A stretch of DNA of 64,000 nt from assembly GCA_040220455.1 (NCBI GenBank), contig JAVJUS010000107.1, positions 1 to 64,000 on the forward strand, in the 5' to 3' direction. Below are positions 25,868 through 35,667 of this stretch, in pieces. The notes under the pieces are model-generated. The model was given only the letters and a program-made list of their open reading frames with translations. It made no database searches and was not told the origin of the DNA. Made by a program: the position numbers and the translations under genes. Position 1 is the first letter of the stretch. Every line of letters begins with the position of its first letter. The stretch comes from JAVJUS01 sp040220455 (GTDB lineage: Bacteria > Pseudomonadota > Alphaproteobacteria > DSM-16000 > Inquilinaceae).

Positions 25868-26562
25868 CGCTCCGCCTCTCCGATGTCCCCCGTCTCCTCG
25901 CCGACGGCCTCGGCGATCCGGCGCGTCAGGTCGAGCAGGTGGTCGAGCGCCTCGACCGCCTCGGCCGTGTGCCCGGCGGCGATCGCCCGGATCAGCCGGA
26001 CATGGGCCGGGCCCGTCACGTCGAGCCCGCGGCCGGCGCCCCGCGCGAAGTAGTAGCCGAGCCGCCGCGAGACCGCGTGCAGCGGCGCGATGGTGCGCTC
26101 GGCCAGCGGGTTGCGGGCGACGGCGGCGAGGAACGTGTTGAACGCGTGGTCGAGCTTGATGAAGCCGACGGCGTCCCGGCTGTCGGCGGCGGCCTCCATG
26201 CGGTCGGCCATGGCGCGCAGGCGGGCCCTCTCGGCGGGCGTGGCGAGCGCGCTGGCACGCTCCACGATCAGCCGCTCCACCAGGTGGCGCAGCTCCAGCG
26301 CCATGATCGCGTACTCGGCCTCGATCGGCCGGATCAGGATGCCCTGGCGGGGCAGGACCGTGATCAGGTGGTCCTGCTTGAGGCGCACGAGCGCCTCGCG
26401 CACCGGCGTGCGTCCCAGCCCCGTCATCTCCGTCAGCCGCGTCTCCGTCACGACGCTGCCGGGCGGCAGGTCGAGCGTGACGATCCGTTCCTCGATCAGG
26501 CGGTAGGCCTCGTCCGCCTGGCTTTCCAGGGGCGCGCCGCCGGCCGGCGCGGCGGCCTTCAT
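25864..26562 (-). CDS. GntR-family transcriptional regulator (FCD domain)
   Basis: A 232-residue regulator. The N-terminal winged helix is clear (AYRLIEERIVTLDLPPGSVV, then RLTEMTGLGRTPVREALVRL), followed by an alpha-helical FCD ligand domain with probable metal-binding histidines (LRHLVERLIVER, KLDHAFNTFLA, AHVRLIRAI). These proteins usually repress the catabolic operon in which they lie, and dissociate on binding an organic acid. It sits inside the tct operon (ATGA overlaps on both sides), so autoregulation via the palindromes before tctC (29628-29646) is likely. Confidence 0.92.
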   Translation of the reverse strand: MKAAAPAGGAPLESQADEAYRLIEERIVTLDLPPGSVVTETRLTEMTGLGRTPVREALVRLKQDHLITVLPRQGILIRPIEAEYAIMALELRHLVERLIVERASALATPAERARLRAMADRMEAAADSRDAVGFIKLDHAFNTFLAAVARNPLAERTIAPLHAVSRRLGYYFARGAGRGLDVTGPAHVRLIRAIAAGHTAEAVEALDHLLDLTRRIAEAVGEETGDIGEAER

Positions 26563-28055
26563 GGCTGCGCGCTCCCGCGCAGGCGGCGCGCGAGCATGAA
26601 GACCAGCGGCAGGATCCAGATCGCCAGGGTCACCGCTGCCAGTCCCGCGGCGAGCGGCCGCGACAGCAGGAAGAGCAGGTTGCCGTCGCCCTTGATCAGG
26701 GAGGTCAGGAACATCTCCTCGACCATCGGGCCGAGAACCAGACCCAGGATCGCCGGGGCGAGCGGGAAGCCGTTCTCCTCCATCAGGAAGCCGACGACGC
26801 CCATGATCAGCATGGCGGTGACGGCGAAGGTCGCGTTCTCGACGGCGAAGGCGCCGACGATGCAGAAGCCGAGGATGAGCGGCATCAGGACGCTCTGCGG
26901 CACCCGCAGGATCTGCGTGAACAGGCGGATCGCCACGAAACCGAACGGCACCAGCATCAGGTTGGCGATCAGATAGGCGAGGAAGACGGCGTTGATCAGC
27001 TCCGGCTTCATCAGGAAGACGGTGGGTCCCGGATTGAGGCCCTTCATGTACAGCACGCCGATGACGATCGCGGTCAGGCTGTCGCCCGGGATGCCGAATA
27101 CGGTCGCGGGAACGAACGCGCCGCCGATCGAGGAATTGTTCGCCGCCGTCGCCGGCGCGAGGCCGTCGACGATGCCGGTCCCGAACTTCTCCCTGTTGGG
27201 CGAGAAGCGCCGCGCGACCGCGTAGGAGACGTAGGCCGCGATGTCGGCGCCGGCCCCCGGAACGGCCCCGATGACCGTGCCGATGCCGCAGCCCCGCAGG
27301 ATCGACAGCTTGAGCCGGCCGACCTCCCGGAAGACGCCGGCGAAGACGTTGCCGATCGGCGGCCGCGTCGCCGATGCCGGCCGCTTGGAGCCGATGGCGT
27401 AGCGCAGGATCTCGGAGATGGCGAACAGGCCGATCAGCACCGGAATGAAGCCGAGGCCGCCGGTCAGCGCCGTCGAGCCGAAGGTGAAGCGCATCTGGCC
27501 GGAGACCGGATCGAGGCCGATCGTCGAGACCGCCAGCCCGATCATTAGCGAGATGACGCCCTTGGTCCAATGCCCGTGGCTGACGGCGACCGCCGCGGTC
27601 AGGCCCAGGCAGGCGAGCCAGAAATACTCGACCGTGGAGAACTGCAGCGCGACCTCGGCCAGCGCGGGAGCCGCGAAGATCAGGACGAGCGCCCCGAAGA
27701 CGCCGCCGATCGCCGAGCAGATCAGCCCGACGCCGAGCGCCAGGTCGGCCTTGCCGGCGAGGGTCATCTTGTGCGCCTCGTCGGCATAGGCGGCCGAGGC
27801 CGGCGTGCCGGGAATGCGCAGCAGGGCCCCCGGCAGGTCGCCGGCGAAGATCGCCATCGCCGACATGGTGACGATGCCCGCCAGGGCGGGAACCGGGTCC
27901 ATGAAGAAGGTCACCGGCACCAGCAGCGCGACGGCCATCGACGCGGTCAGTCCGGGGATCGAGCCGACGACCAGCCCGTAGATCGCGGTCGCCGCCATGA
28001 CCCCGATCACGTAGGGGTCGAGCAGCAGCAGGAGGGCCTCCCCGATCACATCCAT
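26559..28055 (-). CDS. tctA: Tripartite tricarboxylate transporter, large permease
   Basis: A 498-residue membrane protein with about eleven or twelve hydrophobic helices. The N-terminus shows the TctA signature (IYGLVVGSIPGLTASMAVALLVPVT shortened here to its core GSIPGLTASMA). The large subunit of TctCBA uses an ion gradient and a periplasmic binding protein to import carboxylates. I chose the ATG at 28055 rather than an upstream frame extension that lacks membrane character. It overlaps tctB by 10 bases and the GntR gene by 4. The substrate is not necessarily citrate; the operon's dehydrogenase and aldolase suggest a hydroxy or sugar acid. Confidence 0.93.
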   Translation of the reverse strand: MDVIGEALLLLLDPYVIGVMAATAIYGLVVGSIPGLTASMAVALLVPVTFFMDPVPALAGIVTMSAMAIFAGDLPGALLRIPGTPASAAYADEAHKMTLAGKADLALGVGLICSAIGGVFGALVLIFAAPALAEVALQFSTVEYFWLACLGLTAAVAVSHGHWTKGVISLMIGLAVSTIGLDPVSGQMRFTFGSTALTGGLGFIPVLIGLFAISEILRYAIGSKRPASATRPPIGNVFAGVFREVGRLKLSILRGCGIGTVIGAVPGAGADIAAYVSYAVARRFSPNREKFGTGIVDGLAPATAANNSSIGGAFVPATVFGIPGDSLTAIVIGVLYMKGLNPGPTVFLMKPELINAVFLAYLIANLMLVPFGFVAIRLFTQILRVPQSVLMPLILGFCIVGAFAVENATFAVTAMLIMGVVGFLMEENGFPLAPAILGLVLGPMVEEMFLTSLIKGDGNLLFLLSRPLAAGLAAVTLAIWILPLVFMLARRLRGSAQP

Positions 28056-28546
28056 GTCAGGGTCCCGGCCCAGGGTTCCAGCAGCCCCCAGGGCAGCGGC
28101 ACCGTCATCACGCCCTGGAAGAAGGTCTGCAGCGCAAGGGTCGCCACGACCGCCGTGGCGATCGCCCGGCCCGGCCGCCGGTCGAGCCACCAGATCAGCA
28201 CCGCCAGGATGATCGGCATGGTCAGCAGGAAGCCGAGCCACTCGACGGCCAGGATGTAGAAGACGATCGCGGCCAGGAACAGCACGAAGGCGCCGATCGC
28301 GCGCGGTGAGCGCGCCCACTCGCCGAGAGTGACGCCGCGTGGCGCCTCGCCCGTGCGCCACCAGCCGACCAGACGTCGGCTCGCGAGGATGGTGCCGGCG
28401 CCGATCAGGATGGCGCCGATCAGCATCGGGAAGAAGCCCGGCCCGTAGGCGATGTGCGCGACGGTCTCGAAGCCCCGCGACCAGTAGATCAGGAAGGCGC
28501 CGAACAGGATCGCCGCGAGGCCGGAGAGGCTGTCGTCGATCTTCAT
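28046..28546 (-). CDS. tctB: Tripartite tricarboxylate transporter, small permease
   Basis: A 166-residue inner-membrane protein with four hydrophobic helices and the TctB-type opening (SGLAAILFGAFLIYWSRGFE, then GPGFFPMLIGAILIGAG). It pairs with TctA to form the membrane part of the carboxylate importer. Its end overlaps the tctA start, and it begins about 90 bases after tctC. The start ATG at 28546 follows GAATCTCG, with no strong ribosome-binding site visible. Confidence 0.9.
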   Translation of the reverse strand: MKIDDSLSGLAAILFGAFLIYWSRGFETVAHIAYGPGFFPMLIGAILIGAGTILASRRLVGWWRTGEAPRGVTLGEWARSPRAIGAFVLFLAAIVFYILAVEWLGFLLTMPIILAVLIWWLDRRPGRAIATAVVATLALQTFFQGVMTVPLPWGLLEPWAGTLTWM

Positions 28547-28636
28547 CGAGATTCCGGGGGGCAGGGGGCGCGGCGGGATCCCGGGGACGGCATGTCGCTG
28601 CCGGCCCCGGGAGTCCCGGTCCTCACACGAGCCGGA

Positions 28637-29608
28637 TCAGAGACCGAGATCGGCGACGACGCCGCGGACCTCTTCCTGCTGCTGGCGCATGAACTCGGCG
28701 AACGCCGCGGAATCGCGCCACTGGATGCCGAAGCCGCGCTCGGTCATCGCCTGGCGCCACTCCTCGGAATGGACGATCTCGTCGAGCGCGCCCTCGAGCG
28801 CGTCGACGATCCCGTCGGGCAGGCCGTCCGGCCCGACGACGCCGCGCCAGGCGCCGAGCGACAGGGCGAGCCCGGTCTCCTCCTCCAGGGTCGGGATGTC
28901 CGGGAACGCCGCCAGGCGCTCGGTCCCGAACACGGCCAGGCCGCGCACGCGCCCGGCCTCGATCAGGGCGCCGGCCTCGGGCACCGAGGAGGGGACGACA
29001 TCGACACCGCCGGCGGCGAGATCCTGCAGGGCCGGCGCGGCGCCCTGGCCGGAGATCATGGTCACCTGGCTCAGGTCGATGCCCCATTCCTTCATCAGCG
29101 TCGCGACCGCGATCGGCCAGGAGCCGCCGCAGCCGCCGCCGCAGGCGATGTCATAGGCCGTCGGATCGGCCTCGATGGCATCCAGGGCCTCGGTGATGGT
29201 CGCCCATTCGCTGTCCGCGTGGACGTGGAAGCCGGCGGGGTCGAAGTTGTACTGGGCGACCGCCGTGAAGTCCTCGGCATCGAAGTCGGCCTGCCCCATC
29301 GGCTTGTAGTGGGCGAAGTTGTAGATGACGCCGATGGTGTAGCCGTTCGGGTCCGCCTCCTTGATGTTCGTGATACCGACGACACCGCCGCCCTGGCCCT
29401 GGTTGACCACGTTGAAGGGCTGGCCGAACTGCTCCTCCAGCCGGGCGGAGAGCATCCGGGCGGTCTGGTCGGTGCCGCCGCCGGCCCCCGCGGGGACGAT
29501 GATCGTCACCGGACGCTCCGGCCAATCGGACTGGGCCATGGCGGGTGCGGCCGACAGCACGCTGGTGGCGGCGAGCGCCGCGACCAGAGTGGATAGGTGA
29601 TGTTTCAC
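28637..29608 (-). CDS. tctC: Tripartite tricarboxylate transporter substrate-binding protein
   Basis: The GTG at 29608 is preceded by GGGGGAGGAACC, an excellent ribosome-binding site, and gives 323 residues beginning VKHHLSTLVAALAA, a clear Sec signal peptide ending AMA-QSDWP. The mature part has the Bug-family pattern (RPVTIIVPAGAGGGTDQTAR, PFNVVNQGQGGGVVG, LPDGIVDALEGALDEI). It binds a carboxylate in the periplasm for TctAB. An unusual CGGGCGG cysteine/glycine stretch lies mid-protein. First gene of the operon, with AT-rich palindromes directly upstream. Confidence 0.92.
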   Translation of the reverse strand: MKHHLSTLVAALAATSVLSAAPAMAQSDWPERPVTIIVPAGAGGGTDQTARMLSARLEEQFGQPFNVVNQGQGGGVVGITNIKEADPNGYTIGVIYNFAHYKPMGQADFDAEDFTAVAQYNFDPAGFHVHADSEWATITEALDAIEADPTAYDIACGGGCGGSWPIAVATLMKEWGIDLSQVTMISGQGAAPALQDLAAGGVDVVPSSVPEAGALIEAGRVRGLAVFGTERLAAFPDIPTLEEETGLALSLGAWRGVVGPDGLPDGIVDALEGALDEIVHSEEWRQAMTERGFGIQWRDSAAFAEFMRQQQEEVRGVVADLGL

Positions 29609-29627
29609 GGTTCCTCCCCCATTTTCT

Positions 29628-29646
29628 AATATATTATGATATATCA
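29628..29646 (-). promoter_or_regulatory. Palindromic operator/promoter candidate for the tct operon
   Basis: Two perfect palindromes, AATATATT (29628-29635) and TGATATATCA (29637-29646), sit one base apart, 20-38 bases upstream of the tctC GTG, in an AT-rich patch within GC-rich DNA. A site for the operon's GntR regulator overlapping the -10 region is the simplest reading. Confidence 0.5.
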
Positions 29647-29802
29647 CATGAACGCGCTCGTGTGTGTCAAGGGCGCTTGGCCGGCGGCTGTCGGTCGACG
29701 CGGGCGGCCGGGGTCGTAGTTGACAGCCCCCGGGTCAGGCCACACGATCACCGAAAGTTTCGCAACGAAAACCAAGCGCGAAACGGAACAGGGGGGAGCG
29801 CG

Positions 29803-30641
<839 letters not shown>

Positions 30642-30645
<4 letters not shown>

Positions 30646-31661
30646 CCGCCTCGGCCCCGCCTCGCCGGGCGCTGTGGCGACGCATGGAGGGCCTGCCGAT
30701 CATCGGCGTCTTCGTCGTCGTCATCGCGCTGTTCATCGCCATCGCGCCCGATGTCTTCCTGGGCTACCGCATTTACATGTCGTTCCTGGCGACCGCCGCG
30801 CCGGTGCTGGTCATCGCGCTCGGGCTGACGCTGGTGCTGGCGGCGGCGGAGATCGACCTGTCCTTCCCGGCGGTGGTCGCCTTCTCCGGGTTCCTGTTCG
30901 GCGCGATGTTCACGAGCTGGGAGATGACCTGGCTCGCCCTGATCGTCGCGCTTGCCGGCGGCGCGCTCGTCGGCTTCATCAACGGGCTGCTCATCGCCGT
31001 GATCGGCATCCCGTCGATCATCGCGACGCTGGCGACCATGTTCTTCTGGGGCGGCATCACCACGGTGCTGTCCGGCGGGCTCAGCTACAGCCTGCGCACG
31101 GTCGACGACTTCGCCATCTGGTCGGTCTTCGTCGGGCGGATCGGCGCGGTGCCGGTCCAGGCGCTGTGGGCGCTGGGGCTCACGGTCGTGGTCTGGTTCC
31201 TGCTCAACCGCCACCGCTTCGGCGAGCACCTGCTCTTCATCGGGGAGAATATCGGCGTCGCCCGGGTGGTCGGCATCGACGTCACGCGCGAGCGCCTGAA
31301 GCTCTTCACCCTGATGGGCGTGCTGGCGGCGTTCGCCGCCGTGCTGCTGACGCTCGAGAACAAGAACTTCTTCAACACGCAAGGCCAGGGCTACCTGCTG
31401 ACGGTGATCGCGGCGGTATTCATCGGCGGGTCGTCGATCTTCGGCGGCCAGGCGACCGTGGTCGGCAGCCTGGTGGGCGCCTTCATCATCACCATGATCG
31501 AGGCCGGGCTGGTCGCCGCCGGCATCCAGGGGTTCTGGGTGCGCGCGGTGGTCGGGCTCGTTTTCCTGGTCGCGGTGATCTTCCATCTGCTGATGGACAA
31601 CCCGGCCAAGCGGCGGGAGCTCGGCAGGCTCGCCGGGCTCGCGCGCGGCGGCCCGGGCTGA
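30642..31661 (+). CDS. Sugar ABC transporter permease (RbsC/FrcC type)
   Basis: A 339-residue inner-membrane permease of the branched-chain/monosaccharide class, with about nine helices and the characteristic ALGLTLVLAAAEIDLSFPAV, GFINGLLIAVIGIPSIIATL and IFGGQATVVGSLVGAFII segments. It works with the upstream ATPase, whose gene it overlaps by 4 bases, and with the downstream binding protein. It is distinct in sequence from the second permease of the cassette at 33876, so the two are not recent duplicates. Confidence 0.92.
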
Positions 31662-31717
31662 GCGGCGGGCGGCCGCCGGCCGCCCGACAACGAAAAACGC
31701 ACAAGGGAGGACATGTC

Positions 31718-32725
31718 ATGACGGCACGCTTCATCCAGGGCGCGGCGACGGTCGCGCTCGCCATCGGGCTGGCCGGCGCGGCCGGCGGCCCGGCCCAGGC
31801 CCAGAGCACCGAGGGTCCACTCGGCGAGGGCATGGTCGTCTACATGCAGATGGGCGGCAATCCGGGCGGCGGCGCCACCCTGCCGCGCACTACCGGCGCC
31901 CGCGACGCGGCCAAGGCGTTCGGCGTCGAGCTGCGCGAGCAATACGCCGGCTGGCTGCCCGAGACGATGCTCGACCAGTTCCGCGAGGCGCTGGCCGCCC
32001 AGCCCGACTGCATCGGCATCATGGGCCACCCGGGCAGCGACGCGTTCTCCGACCTGGTGGCCGACGCGGTCGACAGCGGCGTCGTCGTGACCAGCGGCAA
32101 CGCGCCCCTGACCAGCCTGCTCGACCAGTATCAGGCCGACGGCTTCGGCTACGCGGGCGTCGAGCTCTACGCCGGCGGCTACCTGACCGGGCAGGAGATG
32201 GTCGCCCGCGGCCTCGAGGAAGGCGATACGGCGCTGGTCTACGGCCTGCTCGCCGAGGCCGAGCGCGGCCAGAGCACCCGCGGCCTGCGCGACGCGCTGG
32301 AGGAGAACGGCATCGAGGTCGACTATCTGGAGATCAGCCCGGAGGTGAACCGCGACGCCTCTCTCGTCGTGCCGATCCTGACCGCCTATCTGGCGCGCAA
32401 TCCGGACGTCGACGCCATGGGCACCCAGCACGGCGGCGTCACCTCGTTCATTCCGGACGCGGTGGAGGATGCCGGCAAGGAGCCCGGCGACGTGATCATC
32501 GGCGGCATCGACCTGGCGCCGGCGACCATCGACGGGCTTGAGGACGGCTGGATCAGCGTCGTGCTCGACCAGCAGCTCTATCTCCAGGGCTTCCTGCCGG
32601 TCACCCAGTGCGTCCTGTCGGCCAAGTACGGCTTCACGGGGCTCAGCGTGAACACGGGCTCCGGCGTCGTGACGCCGGAGACGATCGGCGCGCTGATCCC
32701 GCTGATCGAGGCGGGCATCCGCTGA
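31718..32725 (+). CDS. Sugar ABC transporter substrate-binding protein (periplasmic binding protein 2-like)
   Basis: The ATG at 31718 follows AAGGGAGGACATGTC, a strong ribosome-binding site. The 335-residue product has a Sec signal peptide (TVALAIGLAGAAGGPAQAQ) and a type I periplasmic-binding-protein fold: DQFREALAAQPDCIGIMGHP, a variable middle with the Ala/Thr-rich hinge, and DAMGTQHGGVT near the C-terminal lobe. It delivers a sugar or polyol to the permease encoded just upstream. A GC-rich stem-loop follows the stop and may stabilise the transcript, as is common for binding-protein genes. Confidence 0.9.
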   Translation: MTARFIQGAATVALAIGLAGAAGGPAQAQSTEGPLGEGMVVYMQMGGNPGGGATLPRTTGARDAAKAFGVELREQYAGWLPETMLDQFREALAAQPDCIGIMGHPGSDAFSDLVADAVDSGVVVTSGNAPLTSLLDQYQADGFGYAGVELYAGGYLTGQEMVARGLEEGDTALVYGLLAEAERGQSTRGLRDALEENGIEVDYLEISPEVNRDASLVVPILTAYLARNPDVDAMGTQHGGVTSFIPDAVEDAGKEPGDVIIGGIDLAPATIDGLEDGWISVVLDQQLYLQGFLPVTQCVLSAKYGFTGLSVNTGSGVVTPETIGALIPLIEAGIR

Positions 32726-32737
32726 CGCCGCGGGCCG

Positions 32738-32774
32738 CGGCCGGCCGCCGGCGGCGTGCGATCCGGCGGCCGGC
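32738..32774 (+). terminator. GC-rich stem-loop between two binding-protein genes
   Basis: A perfect 13-bp stem GGCCGGCCGCCGG / CCGGCGGCCGGCC with an 11-base loop lies just after the first binding-protein gene. There is no U-run. It could partly terminate transcription or protect the upstream mRNA, adjusting the ratio of binding protein to membrane parts. Confidence 0.5.
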
Positions 32775-32876
32775 CCGCCCCTCGCCATCCGTTCGACCGA
32801 TTCGATTGTCCGAGGCCGGTCCGACAGCCTCGGGTATGCTCGAACAACGACAAAGAAACACGAGGAGGAGGAAACG

Positions 32877-33809
32877 ATGCTCACACGGGCCATTCTCGGA
32901 GCCGCCGCGCTGGCTCTGACCGCCGGCGCCGCCTCGGCGCAGGAGTCGAAGACGTTCTACTGGATCTCGCACGGCGGTCCGGCCGATCCGGTCTGGACCT
33001 ACTTCCTGCAGGGCGCGCAGCAGTGGGCCGACGATACCGGCCACACCGTCAACACGTCCTTCCACTCGGGCGACGTGCCCAGCCAGCAGGAAGCCATGCG
33101 GGCCGCCGTCGCGGCCGGGGCCGACGGCATCTGCGCGACCAGCCCGGATCCGGGCTCGATGGTCGACGTGGTGCAGGAGGCGCGGGACGCCGGCCTTCCG
33201 GTGGTCAACTTCAACACCTCCGACGACGCACCGAACTGGAACGCGTATGTCGGCGGCGATCTGCAGGAGGTGGGCCGCGCCTGGGCGCAGTACCTGGTCG
33301 ACAACGGCCATGTGAGCGAGGGCGACTTCGTCTGGATGCCGGTCGAGATCCCCGGCGCCTCCTACGGCGTCGAGGAGGAGATCGGCATCGCCACGGTCTT
33401 CGAGCCCATGGGCGTGGAATGGGAGGTGACCGAGGCCACGCTCGACCAGGCCGAGGTGATCCAGCGCATGACCGACTACATCACCGCCAACCGGGACGAC
33501 ATCGACGCCATGATCGGCCTGGGCGACCTGGTGACCGGCTCGGTCCAGCGGGTCTGGAACCAGGCGGGCGTGGAGCCCGGCGAGATCCCGGTGGTCGGCT
33601 GGGGCAACTCGCTCGACACGACGCAGGCGGTCATGGACGGCTACGTGCAGGCGGCCATGTGGCAGGACCCGCAGGCGACGTCCTACATGTGCCTGTCGTC
33701 GGTCTTGATGGAGACCTCCGGCATCCCGATCGGCTTCGACATCATCACCGGCGCCCTCTACGAGGCCGACGGCGCGCCGCTCTATCACGAGATCATGGGC
33801 GGTAACTGA
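32877..33809 (+). CDS. Second sugar ABC transporter substrate-binding protein
   Basis: The ATG at 32877 is preceded by ACGAGGAGGAGGAAACG, an outstanding ribosome-binding site suggesting high expression. The 310-residue protein has a Sec signal peptide (AILGAAALALTAGAASAQ) and a periplasmic-binding-protein-4-like fold (YWISHGGPADPVWTYFLQGA, GADGICATSPDPGSMVDVV, VVNFNTSDDAPNWNAYVGGD). It is only distantly similar to the first binding protein, so it probably recognises another ligand or anomer. It precedes the second permease-ATPase pair. Confidence 0.9.
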   Translation: MLTRAILGAAALALTAGAASAQESKTFYWISHGGPADPVWTYFLQGAQQWADDTGHTVNTSFHSGDVPSQQEAMRAAVAAGADGICATSPDPGSMVDVVQEARDAGLPVVNFNTSDDAPNWNAYVGGDLQEVGRAWAQYLVDNGHVSEGDFVWMPVEIPGASYGVEEEIGIATVFEPMGVEWEVTEATLDQAEVIQRMTDYITANRDDIDAMIGLGDLVTGSVQRVWNQAGVEPGEIPVVGWGNSLDTTQAVMDGYVQAAMWQDPQATSYMCLSSVLMETSGIPIGFDIITGALYEADGAPLYHEIMGGN

Positions 33810-33875
33810 TTGGCCGTGCGGGTCCGCGGTGCCACGGCATCGCGGACCCCTTCCCCCTCCGGCTCGGGAGACCTC

Positions 33876-34901
33876 ATGGCCGACGAAAAGACGCTCGCGC
33901 CCGCCGCCGCGCCGCAGGGCGGCGCCGGCCTCGTCCGGCGGCTCGTGGCGATGCCCGAGCTGGGGCCGCTGATCCTGCTGATCGGGATGCTGATCGTGTT
34001 CACCGCGATCAACCCGGCCTTCCTGTCGCTGAACAACATCTCCAACGCGCTGACCTTCACGGTGGAGCTGGGACTCATCGCGCTCGGCATGACGCTGCTG
34101 ATGACGTCGGGGGAGTTCGATCTCTCGGTCGGCTCGGTGTTCGGCTTCACCGCGGTGGTCATGTGGACGCTGATCAACGCCGACGTGATGTCGATGCCGT
34201 TCGCCTTCCTGGCGGCACTCGGCGTGGCGATCTTCATCGGCGCGGTCAACGGCGTCTTCGTCACCCGGCTGAAGATCCCGTCCTTCCTGGTCACGCTGGG
34301 CATGCTGCTGGTCGTGCGCGGCAGCGCGCTGTGGCTGACCAGCGGCTTTCCCCAGCGCACCTGGGACGCCGGCGACCAGTGGCTGGCCGAAGTCCTGGTC
34401 GGCGACTTCTACATCGGCGAGATGCGCATCTACATGAGCCTGATCTGGTTCATCGTGATCGCGCTCGCCCTGCACTACGTCCTGACGAGCACCCGCTTCG
34501 GCAACTGGATCCAGGCGACGGGCGGCAATCGCGCCGCCGCGGCCAATCGCGGCGTGCCGACGCGCAAGGTCAAGATGATCCTGTTCATGCTGACCTCCGC
34601 GCTGGCCGGCCTGGCGGGCATCATCTCCTCGATCCGGGTCTCGGCGGCGAACCCGAATTCGGGCACGACCTACGAGCTCGAGGTGATCGCGATGGTCGTG
34701 ATCGGCGGCACGGTGCTGACCGGCGGCCGGGGCACGATCATCGGCACCGTGCTGGGCGTGCTGATCCTGCGGCTGATGCGCAACGGGATCGTGCTGATCG
34801 GCGTGCCGGGGCTCGCCTACAACATTTTCATCGGGGCGATCATCCTGGGCATGATGGCGCTGCACTCGGCGCTCGAACGCCGCCATAACGAGGGGACCTG
34901 A
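33876..34901 (+). CDS. Second sugar ABC transporter permease (RbsC type)
   Basis: The ATG at 33876, six bases after CTCGGGAGAC, gives 341 residues. The monosaccharide permease pattern is intact: LGLIALGMTLLMTSGEFDLS, GSVFGFTAVVMW, GAVNGVFVTRLKIPSFLVTL, and EVIAMVVIGGTVLTGGRGTI with the LGVLILRLMRNGI helix. It is followed by its ATPase after one base. With binding protein 33809 it forms the second half of the mirror-ordered cassette. Confidence 0.92.
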   Translation: MADEKTLAPAAAPQGGAGLVRRLVAMPELGPLILLIGMLIVFTAINPAFLSLNNISNALTFTVELGLIALGMTLLMTSGEFDLSVGSVFGFTAVVMWTLINADVMSMPFAFLAALGVAIFIGAVNGVFVTRLKIPSFLVTLGMLLVVRGSALWLTSGFPQRTWDAGDQWLAEVLVGDFYIGEMRIYMSLIWFIVIALALHYVLTSTRFGNWIQATGGNRAAAANRGVPTRKVKMILFMLTSALAGLAGIISSIRVSAANPNSGTTYELEVIAMVVIGGTVLTGGRGTIIGTVLGVLILRLMRNGIVLIGVPGLAYNIFIGAIILGMMALHSALERRHNEGT

Positions 34902-34902
34902 C

Positions 34903-35667
34903 ATGGCCGGCAGCGACACGCCCATCGTCGAGATGCGGAACATCGAGAAGTACTACGGCCGCATCCATGCCCTGCGCGGCGTCAACCTGCAGGTCCGCAA
35001 GGGGGAGATCGTCGGCCTGCTGGGCGACAACGGGGCCGGAAAGTCGACCCTGATCAAGGTGCTTTCGGGCGCGGTGCCGTACACCTCGGGCCAGATCTTC
35101 ATCAAGGGACAGGAAGTGCACCTGCGCTCGACCACCGACGCGATCGCCGCCGGCGTCGAGACGATCTACCAGGACAGCGCCCTGGTGACGCAGCTCTCCA
35201 TCGCGCGGAACCTGTTCCTGGGCCGCGAGCTGAGGACCGGGCCGGCCCTGCTCGACCGCATGGATCACCGGCGCATGAACCAGGTGGCGGCCGACCTGCT
35301 GCGGCGGGTGGGGATCACCAAGAACATCCCGCCGACGACGCCGATCGGCTCGCTGTCGGGCGGCGAGCGCCAGGCCGTGGCCATCGCGCGGGCGATGTAC
35401 TTCGACAGCGACATCATCATCCTCGACGAGCCGACCAACAATCTGGGCGTGGCCGAGACCCAGGGCGTGCTGAACTTCGTCCGCGAGGCGCGGGACACCG
35501 GCCATGCCTGCATCTTCATCGCCCACAACATCCACCACGTCTTCCAGGTCGTGGACCGGATGGTGGTGATGCGCCAGGGCACGATCGCCGCCGACGATCT
35601 GAGCCCGCAGACCTCGTCGATCCAGGACGTCGAGGAGATCATCACCGGCGAGCATCTGGCGGCATGA
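34903..35667 (+). CDS. Second sugar ABC transporter ATP-binding protein (single domain)
   Basis: A 254-residue ATPase with Walker A GDNGAGKST (42-50), signature LSGGERQAVAIARAMYF, Walker B IIILDEPTNNLGV and switch region FIAHNIHHVFQ. Like the ATPase at 29803 it has a single nucleotide-binding domain, so it must act as a homodimer or pair with the other one. Its stop overlaps the next gene start by 4 bases (ATGA). The motif spacing is of the FrcA/ribose class. Confidence 0.92.
   Translation: MAGSDTPIVEMRNIEKYYGRIHALRGVNLQVRKGEIVGLLGDNGAGKSTLIKVLSGAVPYTSGQIFIKGQEVHLRSTTDAIAAGVETIYQDSALVTQLSIARNLFLGRELRTGPALLDRMDHRRMNQVAADLLRRVGITKNIPPTTPIGSLSGGERQAVAIARAMYFDSDIIILDEPTNNLGVAETQGVLNFVREARDTGHACIFIAHNIHHVFQVVDRMVVMRQGTIAADDLSPQTSSIQDVEEIITGEHLAA

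Noticed and set aside
32643..34943. Long minus-strand open frame opposite the second sugar ABC half
   Set aside because: Antisense shadow rich in Arg/His/Asp/Gln with no domain signature.
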